Assembly (NCBI GenBank): GCA_041488095.1
Contig: JBGPOP010000017.1
Location: 29,133 to 93,132 of the forward strand
Length of the DNA: 64,000 nt
Reading direction: 5' to 3'
DNA from: DASYPQ01 sp041488095
GTDB lineage: Bacteria > Planctomycetota > UBA1135 > GCA-002686595
The first letter of the stretch is position 1. Each line of letters starts with the position of its first letter. This document shows positions 50,492-58,188 of this stretch, piece after piece. Position numbers and translations under genes: made by a program. The notes below the pieces were generated by a model, which saw nothing but the letters and a program-made list of their open reading frames with translations, searched no databases and was not told the origin of the DNA.

Positions 50492-50923
50492 CTACTCGAG
50501 CCCGTACCAGCGCGCGTCCTCGCCCGCGATGCGCTTGATTTCTTCCGACGAGTGGCGCCGGCCCTGGCCGATCCCCGGACAGCACGCGCGCACCTCCTCC
50601 TCCCAGACCGCCTTCTCGAGGTTCTCGCTCCAGAACGGCCACGTGGCGCACTGCTTGGGGCGGACCGGGTAGATTGCGCAGCGGTGGTCGGATTCCAGGA
50701 ACGGGCATGCGGGCGAATCGGTCCTGATGCTCACGGCGCCATCCTCACGAGAGCAGTAGCGCTCGAGAAAATCGCGGCGCGACAGGCCCAGCCAGGCGGC
50801 GATCGACCGGACTTCGTCCGGGGTCAAGTACACGAAAGCGTAGTCGCCGTGGTTCCTGCAGCAGTTACCGCACTGCGTGCAGGCGAACTTCAACCCCTTG
50901 GCGTACCAGGGTTTAAGTTCCAT
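50492..50923 (-). CDS. YkgJ-family cysteine-cluster protein
   Basis: A 143-residue soluble protein with the cysteine pattern CTQCGNCCRNHG (C15, C18, C21, C22) near the N-terminus, followed by CPFL, HRCAIYPVRPKQCATWPFW and CCPG. The spacing matches the YkgJ/Fe-S or zinc-binding cluster family, which probably holds a metal centre. It has no assigned enzymatic function. Its neighbours are the DCC-family membrane protein and the FHA-GAF-sigma54 activator. Confidence 0.9.
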   Translation of the reverse strand: MELKPWYAKGLKFACTQCGNCCRNHGDYAFVYLTPDEVRSIAAWLGLSRRDFLERYCSREDGAVSIRTDSPACPFLESDHRCAIYPVRPKQCATWPFWSENLEKAVWEEEVRACCPGIGQGRRHSSEEIKRIAGEDARWYGLE

Positions 50924-51026
50924 GACCCAAAGACAAGCTCAAGAGTGTGCGGTAACCGAACGATGACGGAAGGTAGTGGGACTGGGCTGTGCGTTTTCAC
51001 TCGCGGGCCTATGACCGAGCCGACCG

Positions 51027-53201
51027 ATGAAGCTCACCGTCGACGAGGAGGGAACTCGATCCGAGGTCGACATCACACGTCCCGTCATATCCATCGGCAG
51101 AGCGGTCGACAACGACATCCGCTTGACGAGCTCGCTCGTCTCGCGGCACCACTGCCGCATCGAGATCGGGCCCGAGGGATCCTGGGTGATCGATCTCGGC
51201 TCCGCGAACGGCACCACGGTCAACGGCCACAAGGTCACGCGACGTCTGCTCGAGGCCGGCGACCGGATCCAGGTCGGAGGGGCTCGGATCCTCCTCGGTC
51301 CGCCGGCGGAGGGTCTCGAACCGCCGGCTGGAGACACCCAGCCGGTCGAGCTCGAGCCGGATCTCGCGACGATCGGCATGCGCACGATGACCGGCGCGGT
51401 CCGCGAAGGACGCGACGACCTGGCCGTGTTCGCGCGCATCAGCCGCGAGCTCTCGCGTGAGACCGAGATCGACCGGCTGCTGCGCCTGATCGTCGACTCG
51501 GCCGTGGCCCTGGTCGGCGGGGAGCGCGGGTTCCTCCTGCTCTCCGCTTCGATCGGGCCGGTTGCGCGAGATGCCCGGACCGCGGGTCCCGAGGGCGCCG
51601 CGGCCGGAGCCGACGCCGCGGGCGAAGATTCCACCGGGGTCTCGGGCATGACCATCCGCGTCGCACGCAGCTTTGACCGCGCCGACATTCCCTTGCCCAG
51701 CTCGCGCGTGTCGCTCGGCATCGCCGGACAGGTGCTGCGCAGCGGCCGGCCGCTGCTCTCGGTGGACGCGGGCGCGGACGAGCGATTCAGCGCCATGAAG
51801 AGCGTCGAGGATTTGCGGCTGCGCTCGGTGATGTGCCTGCCGATCCGGATCGAGGACCGGATCGACGGTGTCCTGTACGTCGACAACCGCCTGCAGCGCG
51901 GCGCTTTCTCTCAGGACAACCTGGACCTCGTCGACCAGCTCGCGAATCAGGCCGCGATCGCGATCCGCAATGCGCGCCTGGTCGCCGAGCTGCGCGCCCG
52001 GAACCAGCGCCTCACCGAGTCGCGACGCCAGATCGAGCGCCTCAACGCCGAGCTGGGGCGCAAGGTGCGCGACCAGGACAGCCAGCTGGCCGTCGTCCGC
52101 GCCGAGCTGGGCCGCGAGCGCGGGCGTTACGACTACTCCTCGATCGTGGGCGCTTCGGACGCGATGCACCTGGTATTCCGACAGCTCGACCGCATCATCG
52201 ACTCCGAGTTGCCCGTGCTGATCCAGGGCGACAGCGGCACGGGCAAGGAACTGATCGCCCGCGCGATCCACTTCAACGGACCGCGCGCGGGCAAGCCTTT
52301 CGTCACGGAGAACTGCGCCGCGTTGCCCGACACCCTGCTCGAGTCGGAGCTGTTCGGCCACGCGCGCGGCGCCTTCACCGGAGCGCACCGGCGCAAGAGC
52401 GGGCTCCTGGAGCAGGCCGACGGCGGGACCCTCTTCCTCGACGAGATCGGTGACATGAGCACCGAGATGCAGAAGAAGCTCCTGCGCGTCCTCCAGGAGG
52501 GCGAGTTCCGTCCGGTCGGGAGCGACCAGCGCATCCGGGTCGACGTGCGCCTGCTCGCGGCAAGCAATCGCGATCTCGAGGACCTGGTTCGGGAGGGCAG
52601 CTTCCGCGAGGATCTCTTCTACCGGGTACACGTCCTCACCATCCACCTGCCCGCGCTGCGGGAACGCCGCGATGACGTTTCGCTGCTCGCCGAGCACCTG
52701 CTCGCGCGCGCCGCGCGCGAGGCCGCCAAGCCCGCGCCCGTGCTCGCCCCGGAAACGATGGCCGCGCTCCTCGCCTACGACTGGCCCGGCAACGTGCGCG
52801 AGCTGGAGAACGAGATGCGCCGCCTGGTCGTGCTGGCCGGCAGCGAGGCGCTCCCCGAGCACCTTTCGACCGCGGTGCTCGAGCGCCGCTCGCTGCGTGG
52901 GCCTGGCGCGTCAGGCCTCGCGCCCGCCTCCAAGGGCGGCCCGCCCCACGATGGGGCCGGGGACATCCGGGCCGCGGTCGCCGACCTGGAGAGGCGCTCG
53001 ATCGAGGCCGCGCTCTCCCGCGCACGCGGCAACAAGAGCAAGGCCGCGTCCGACCTCGGGATCAGCCGCTTCGCGCTGCAGCGCAAGCTCGACAAATACG
53101 GCCTGGCGCGCGCGCGCGCGGTGGACGAACGCGGGCCGGCAACGAACGAACCCGCGCCCGGCGCGGACGCGAACGGCGACGCGCAGGCCGCCGAAGGCTG
53201 A
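51027..53201 (+). CDS. Sigma54-dependent transcriptional activator with FHA and GAF domains
   Basis: A 724-residue regulator. Residues about 1-95 form an FHA phosphothreonine-binding domain with GR (24-25), SRHHC (39-43) and NG (61-62). A GAF domain spans about 130-320, followed by a coiled linker. The AAA+ sigma54-interaction domain has Walker A GDSGTGKE near residue 400, a GAFTGA loop near 447 that contacts sigma54 and a Walker B LFLDEIG. The C-terminal part has a Fis-type helix-turn-helix with NKSKAASDLGISRFALQRKL. No receiver domain is present, so it is presumably triggered by Ser/Thr phosphorylation of a partner through FHA. The Ser/Thr kinase gene directly downstream is the natural candidate. 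Confidence 0.95.
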   Translation: MKLTVDEEGTRSEVDITRPVISIGRAVDNDIRLTSSLVSRHHCRIEIGPEGSWVIDLGSANGTTVNGHKVTRRLLEAGDRIQVGGARILLGPPAEGLEPPAGDTQPVELEPDLATIGMRTMTGAVREGRDDLAVFARISRELSRETEIDRLLRLIVDSAVALVGGERGFLLLSASIGPVARDARTAGPEGAAAGADAAGEDSTGVSGMTIRVARSFDRADIPLPSSRVSLGIAGQVLRSGRPLLSVDAGADERFSAMKSVEDLRLRSVMCLPIRIEDRIDGVLYVDNRLQRGAFSQDNLDLVDQLANQAAIAIRNARLVAELRARNQRLTESRRQIERLNAELGRKVRDQDSQLAVVRAELGRERGRYDYSSIVGASDAMHLVFRQLDRIIDSELPVLIQGDSGTGKELIARAIHFNGPRAGKPFVTENCAALPDTLLESELFGHARGAFTGAHRRKSGLLEQADGGTLFLDEIGDMSTEMQKKLLRVLQEGEFRPVGSDQRIRVDVRLLAASNRDLEDLVREGSFREDLFYRVHVLTIHLPALRERRDDVSLLAEHLLARAAREAAKPAPVLAPETMAALLAYDWPGNVRELENEMRRLVVLAGSEALPEHLSTAVLERRSLRGPGASGLAPASKGGPPHDGAGDIRAAVADLERRSIEAALSRARGNKSKAASDLGISRFALQRKLDKYGLARARAVDERGPATNEPAPGADANGDAQAAEG

Positions 53202-53226
53202 GCTCCCTGGCCGGCGTCGACAGCAG

Positions 53227-53232
53227 TAGGGT
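53227..53232 (+). promoter_or_regulatory. Putative -10 box (TAGGGT) of the Ser/Thr kinase gene
   Basis: TAGGGT, 60 nt before the ATG at 53293, in the 91-nt gap after the sigma54 activator. Confidence 0.3.
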
Positions 53233-53292
53233 GGTGAACCTGCGCTCTCCTGTCGCGCGCTGTGCCCGGGGAAGCGGGATCCGAATGCGAGG

Positions 53293-56200
53293 ATGTCCGA
53301 GCCGATGAGCCCCGACCAGGAAGCGCCGCGCATCCCCGGTTACCGCATCGAGGCGGTCCTCGGGCGCGGCGCAACCGGCGTCGTCTACCGCGCACGCCAG
53401 CTCTCCGTCGACCGCGTCGTCGCGCTCAAGGTGCTGCACCGAGAGCTGGTCGGCGCTCGCCGCGCCGAGCAGCGCCTCCAGCGCGAGGCGCGCACGACCG
53501 CGCGACTGGCGCATCCGAACATCATCTCGGCGATCGACATGGGGGAGGTCGGCGGGGTGTGGTGGTACGCGATGGAGATCGTCGACGGCGTCTCGCTCCA
53601 GGACCGCCTGCGCGAGGGCCCGCTCTCCGAGCGCGAGGCCCTGCGCATGTTCATCCCGCTGGTCGAGGCGCTCCAGCACGCTTTCGAGCGCGGCGTGGTG
53701 CACCGCGACATCAAGCCCGGCAACATCCTGGTCGAGCGCGGCGGGCGAGCCCTGCTCGTGGACCTGGGTCTGGCCGTCGCCGACGACGATCCGCTCCTGA
53801 CCAAGGGCGGCGGCACCCTCGGCACACCGCACTACATCAGCCCCGAGCAGGCGCGCGACCCGCGCAGCGCCGACGTCCAGAGCGACCTCTGGTCCCTGGG
53901 CGCGACGATGTACCACGCCGTGTGCGGGAGGCCGCCCTTCGCGGGCGAATCGGTGGCCGAGATCCTCTCGGCGGTTCTCTACTCCCGCGTGGCCGACCCG
54001 GCGCAGCTCGCCCCGTACCTCTCGCGCGGTTTCGCGCTGGTCCTGCGCAAGTGCCTGACCCGCGATCGCGCGCGGCGCTACTCGACCCCGGCCGAGCTGC
54101 TCGTCGATCTCGAGCGCGTGCGCGAGCGCCGTGCGCCCAGGGTCGCTCGAGCCGGTCTCGACCCGGTCGCCCGGGATGGGCGCCGGGTGCTACGCGCGGC
54201 GGGATTCGCCGCACTGGTCGCGGCCGGGCTCGCGGGCGTCTGGCTGATCGCCCTGACCGCCGGCCGCGAGTCACCGGTCTCGGCAGACGCGGCCGCCGCG
54301 CCGGCTGCACCGGACCCGGTCGAACGCATCGGGGCCGCGGCAGCGGGTCCGGCCAAGGGTCTGGCCGGTGCCCTCGCCCAGGTGAATTCGCTCGAGCGCT
54401 CGACGGCGCTCGCACCCGAGGCTCGCGTGCGCCTCGAAGAGGCTCACCAGCACCTCGTCTCGCGCATCGAAACCGAGGTGTATGAGTTCAAGCGGGCCGC
54501 CGAGACCGATCTCTCCCGCAAGCTCTCGGCGCTCGAGTTCGACGAGGCCGAACGCCTCGCGACGGGCGGGCTCGCAGGCAATCTCGCCGCGCGCGTCGGG
54601 AGCGGAAAGCTGCCCGATCCCATCGGGCCAGACTTCGACCGCTGGGTCTCCGCCCTCGCCGACCACGTGCGCGCTGAGCGCGAGCGGACCTTGACCAACC
54701 TGGCCGCAGCCCTCGAGCGTCATGTGAAGGAGAAGGTGCTGCCCCGCGTCGACGAACTGGTGCGCCAGGGTGATTGGAGGACGGCGCGCGACCTGCTGAC
54801 TTTCGCTCCGCGCGCTGGGGCGGAGGCAGCCGGCCTGCCGCTGCATGGCCTTTCCGACGCGGATGTCGCGCGAGTGACGGAGCCGGTCCGGACCCGCCTC
54901 GAAGAGCGCCGGGCGGCGCTCGACAAGGCCTGGTCCGTGCTCGACGCCGATCTGCGCGCGTGGGTCGAGGAGCGCGTCACCGCACTGCGCCAGGGACTCG
55001 CGGATCGCACCGAGAAGGACGCCGCCGACCGGCTGCACACGGACTGGGAGACGAAGCTCTCGGCCCGCGGGCTCTCCGTCGATCGCATGCCGATCGGCGT
55101 GCCGCGTTTGGCCCACGAGGAGCTCGCCCGGGGCGCGCAGACGCTGGCCGAATCCGAGCGGCAGGTCATCGACGAGGACGCGCGGCTGAGGCTCGCCGAG
55201 CTGGAGGAAGATGCTTCACCCCTGTGGAAGAAGCGCCTCTACGGCGAGATCGCGCAGGCGTTCGAGAGCGCCGCCGCGGAGCCCTGGAGCGCCGCGTTGC
55301 GCGCGAAGATCGATCTGTCCTCGCGCGAGGCGCGCAAGCTCGAGGAGCTGCTCCGCCGGGCGGCGGACGGCGTCCGCGCTCGCGACGATCAGGCGGTCAA
55401 GCTCCAGATCCGCACGATCGCCTTCACGGGCCGTCTTCTCGCGGGCGCGGATCCTCTCGCGGACGGCTTTCGCATGAAGCCTGAACACGGGCGGGAGCGA
55501 GCCTTCGTCCTGAAGGCCCCTTCGACCGCCGGGGAGCTCCTGCCCGGGGCGGCCCTCGAGGAGTTCGCCGGCCTCGCGCACGCCGAGGCCGTCGATCCCT
55601 CCGATCGTCTGCTGCTGGCCCTGTTCCGCTGGCGAGAGGGAGATCCGGGAAGCGTGGAATCCGCGCGCGGGGCCGAGGCGGCACTCGGCGCCGGTCCGCT
55701 GCCGTCCGGGGAGCCGTTGCTGGCCGAATTGGAGCGCAGGATCGCGGCGCTCGCCCGGGTCGACAGCCCACAGGGCGAACGGCGCCAGCGCGCGGTGGAG
55801 AAGTTGCGCCTCCTGCGCCGCGAGGCGCTCGAGAGCGGCCCGCGCGAGAAGAAGCTGAACCGGATCGAGGGGGTGTTCCGCTTCGAGGACGTGCTCCATC
55901 CCGACGAGCTGGCCGTGGTGCGCGGATTGCGCGACGCGCTGGTGCACGAGGGGACGCCCTCGACGCTGGCCGAATTCCAGAAGGCGTTCCTCCTTCCGCC
56001 CGACCGCATCGATCTACCGGCCGGCCGGCAGCGCGCGGTCTTGCGCTTCGACTTCGGCGCGGGGGCCCCGGGGAGCTTCGCTCCGGGCGCGTGGGGCGCG
56101 GACGGCATCGGCTGGGTGGCCGCCCGCTACGCGCGGAGCGACGAGGAGATGCTCGCGAGCCCGGCCCCCAAGCTGATCCTGCGGGACCCGCTCCGGCCGC

Positions 56201-56595
56201 AGTCCGAGAGCCTCGAGATCCACATCGCCTTCGAGCAGCCCGCCGACTCGCCACCCGATCTCCTGTTCGTCTCGGCCGCCGGATTCCACGTCGCGCTCGT
56301 CAGCGGCAAGCGCCCCCGGTGCCTGGTCGAGACCGGCGAGGCCGCCGAGGCCGTGGCCCACGCTCGAGCGGGGAGCGGAAAGGCGTTCGAGGGCCTCCCG
56401 CGCGGACGGCCCTACGAGCTGCGCCTGGTCCTGAACCGCACCGCGGGGCACGCGCAGGTGGATCTCGACGGTAAGAGCATCATCGAGAGCCTCCAGCTCA
56501 CACTCCGCGGCGACGAGAAGAGCCTTGACTTCAGCGTGCGTTCCTTCGAACCCGTGAGGCTCCTGAAGGCGACGGTCGACGGCGTGAGGCGCTGA
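53293..56595 (+). CDS. Membrane Ser/Thr protein kinase with long C-terminal periplasmic-type region
   Basis: An 1100-residue protein. Residues 20-285 form a Hanks-type kinase with a Gly-rich loop GRGATG, K46, catalytic Asp139 in HRDIKPGN and the DLG motif (LLVDLGLAV) in place of DFG. A TM helix follows at about 298-320 (GFAALVAAGLAGVWLIAL). The remaining 780 residues are outside, mostly helical in the middle (long Glu/Arg/Leu-rich repeats). The last 180 residues have alternating strands (RAVLRFDFGAG, YELRLVLNRT, AQVDLDGKSIIE) that suggest a jelly-roll or laminin-G-like beta-sandwich. The extracellular domain may sense a ligand. An FHA-sigma54 activator lies directly upstream. Confidence 0.9.
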   Translation: MSEPMSPDQEAPRIPGYRIEAVLGRGATGVVYRARQLSVDRVVALKVLHRELVGARRAEQRLQREARTTARLAHPNIISAIDMGEVGGVWWYAMEIVDGVSLQDRLREGPLSEREALRMFIPLVEALQHAFERGVVHRDIKPGNILVERGGRALLVDLGLAVADDDPLLTKGGGTLGTPHYISPEQARDPRSADVQSDLWSLGATMYHAVCGRPPFAGESVAEILSAVLYSRVADPAQLAPYLSRGFALVLRKCLTRDRARRYSTPAELLVDLERVRERRAPRVARAGLDPVARDGRRVLRAAGFAALVAAGLAGVWLIALTAGRESPVSADAAAAPAAPDPVERIGAAAAGPAKGLAGALAQVNSLERSTALAPEARVRLEEAHQHLVSRIETEVYEFKRAAETDLSRKLSALEFDEAERLATGGLAGNLAARVGSGKLPDPIGPDFDRWVSALADHVRAERERTLTNLAAALERHVKEKVLPRVDELVRQGDWRTARDLLTFAPRAGAEAAGLPLHGLSDADVARVTEPVRTRLEERRAALDKAWSVLDADLRAWVEERVTALRQGLADRTEKDAADRLHTDWETKLSARGLSVDRMPIGVPRLAHEELARGAQTLAESERQVIDEDARLRLAELEEDASPLWKKRLYGEIAQAFESAAAEPWSAALRAKIDLSSREARKLEELLRRAADGVRARDDQAVKLQIRTIAFTGRLLAGADPLADGFRMKPEHGRERAFVLKAPSTAGELLPGAALEEFAGLAHAEAVDPSDRLLLALFRWREGDPGSVESARGAEAALGAGPLPSGEPLLAELERRIAALARVDSPQGERRQRAVEKLRLLRREALESGPREKKLNRIEGVFRFEDVLHPDELAVVRGLRDALVHEGTPSTLAEFQKAFLLPPDRIDLPAGRQRAVLRFDFGAGAPGSFAPGAWGADGIGWVAARYARSDEEMLASPAPKLILRDPLRPQSESLEIHIAFEQPADSPPDLLFVSAAGFHVALVSGKRPRCLVETGEAAEAVAHARAGSGKAFEGLPRGRPYELRLVLNRTAGHAQVDLDGKSIIESLQLTLRGDEKSLDFSVRSFEPVRLLKATVDGVRR

Positions 56596-56607
56596 CCGCC
56601 GTCTCGC

Positions 56608-58188
56608 CTACCGGTTCGCGAGGGTGACAGGATGGGACGGCTCGGCCCTGTCCTGGGTTGGGACGGAGGGCAGGGCGGGCGGAATTCGCAGGGCCGGATC
56701 CTCCGGCGCAGCGCCGTCGCTCGTGCCCGGCTCCTCGCGCGTCGCTTCCGCGGGCGGGGACTTCGCGCCGGGCAGGGTGAACCTGAACGTGCAGCCGTTT
56801 CCCGGCTGGGACTCGACCCAGATCCGGCCGCCGTGGCGCTCCACGATCTTCTTGCAGATCGCCAGACCGATGCCGGTGCCGGGGTACTGGTGGCGTCCGT
56901 GCAGGCGTTCGAACGGGGCGAAGATGCGCTCCGCATGTTTCGGATCGAAGCCGATGCCGTTGTCGCGCACCGAGAAGAGCCAGCCCTCGTCCGACCGAGC
57001 GACCGAGACATGGACGCGCGGGGGATTCTCCTTGCGGAACTTGAGGGCGTTGCCGACCAGGTTCTGGAAGAGCTGCATGAGCTGGGTGGGGTCGGCGATG
57101 ACCTCGGGGAGATCGTCGCAGGTGACCTGCGCACCGGACTCCTCGATCGCGACGACGAGCTGCCGCAGGGCCGTCGAGAAGGCGTGCGCGGCGGACGTGG
57201 GCTCCAGGGCGTCGTGGCTCCGTCCGATGCGCGAGTAGGCCAGGAGGTCGCTGATCAGGAGACGCATGTGATCCGCGCCCTCGACGGCGTGGCGGATCGA
57301 CTCGTCGGCATCGGCGTCGAGCCGGCCCTGGTAGTCCTCCTGGAGGATCTGGACGTGGGCCGCCACCGCGCGCAGCGGCTCCTGGAGGTCATGGGAGGCG
57401 ACGTAGGCGAAGCGCTCCAGCTCGGAATTCGAGCGCTCGAGCTCTGCGGTGCGCTGCGCGAGCTCCTTCTCCGACCGTTCTCGCTGGAGGATCTCGGAGT
57501 GCAGGCGCGAGTTCGTGTCGGTGAGCTCCACGGCGCGCGACTCGAGGGTCCGGTGAGCCAGCGTCAGACGCTTCTCGGCGGCCACGAGGCGGCGGTTGTC
57601 CCGCCGGTTGAGCTCCATGAGGATCGAGGCCAGAGCGGCCAGGAGACAGGCGATGATGGCGACGTTGTCGAGCTCCAATCGTTCCTGCCCGAGGTCCGAG
57701 GAAATCGAGGCCGCGCGCTGGAGCAGCTCCCGCACCGACTCCTGCACCGCGGCGATCCCGCTGTTCAGGTTTTCGTTCGCCTCCGAGAGTCGGGCGCGGC
57801 GGACCTCGGGCGTCCCCGGGCTGCGCAGATTCTGCAGGCCCAGAGACAGGATGCGCCGCGCGCACTGATCCGTCTTGGCCAGGAGGCTGGCGATCTCCTG
57901 GTCGCGACGCAGGAGGGCGACCCCGGCTGCGTAGCCCCGTGCGGCGCGGGTCCAGGTTGTCGCTCCAGCCTTGGCGTCGCCCTGTCCTGCGATCTCGGCC
58001 AGCCCCTGCTGGAGTTGGCGCAATGAGGGCTCGATCTCCTGGATGCGCGAGATGTGGGACACGCTGGCCGTGAGCTCGGTCTGCAGCCTTCCAACGGAAT
58101 GGATCAGCCACAGGCTCCACAGCATGAACGCGGCGGCCGCTCCGCCGAACGCCAGGCTCCAGATGCGTGAACGGAATGAATGTGTCAT
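56608..58188 (-). CDS. Sensor histidine kinase with periplasmic domain
   Basis: A 526-residue kinase. TM segments are at residues about 10-35 and 182-202, with a helical sensor region between (a CHASE3-like length). A coiled coil precedes the HisKA box H266 (ASHDLQEPLRAVAAHVQIL), and an ATPase domain with NLVGNALKF, VRDNGIGFD and GTGIGLAICKKIVE follows. The ATG overlaps the stop of the next upstream kinase gene (58185) by 4 nt. It lacks its own receiver domain, so it should phosphorylate a receiver encoded elsewhere in the operon. The end lies 12 nt from that of the Ser/Thr kinase gene. Confidence 0.92.
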   Translation of the reverse strand: MTHSFRSRIWSLAFGGAAAAFMLWSLWLIHSVGRLQTELTASVSHISRIQEIEPSLRQLQQGLAEIAGQGDAKAGATTWTRAARGYAAGVALLRRDQEIASLLAKTDQCARRILSLGLQNLRSPGTPEVRRARLSEANENLNSGIAAVQESVRELLQRAASISSDLGQERLELDNVAIIACLLAALASILMELNRRDNRRLVAAEKRLTLAHRTLESRAVELTDTNSRLHSEILQRERSEKELAQRTAELERSNSELERFAYVASHDLQEPLRAVAAHVQILQEDYQGRLDADADESIRHAVEGADHMRLLISDLLAYSRIGRSHDALEPTSAAHAFSTALRQLVVAIEESGAQVTCDDLPEVIADPTQLMQLFQNLVGNALKFRKENPPRVHVSVARSDEGWLFSVRDNGIGFDPKHAERIFAPFERLHGRHQYPGTGIGLAICKKIVERHGGRIWVESQPGNGCTFRFTLPGAKSPPAEATREEPGTSDGAAPEDPALRIPPALPSVPTQDRAEPSHPVTLANR

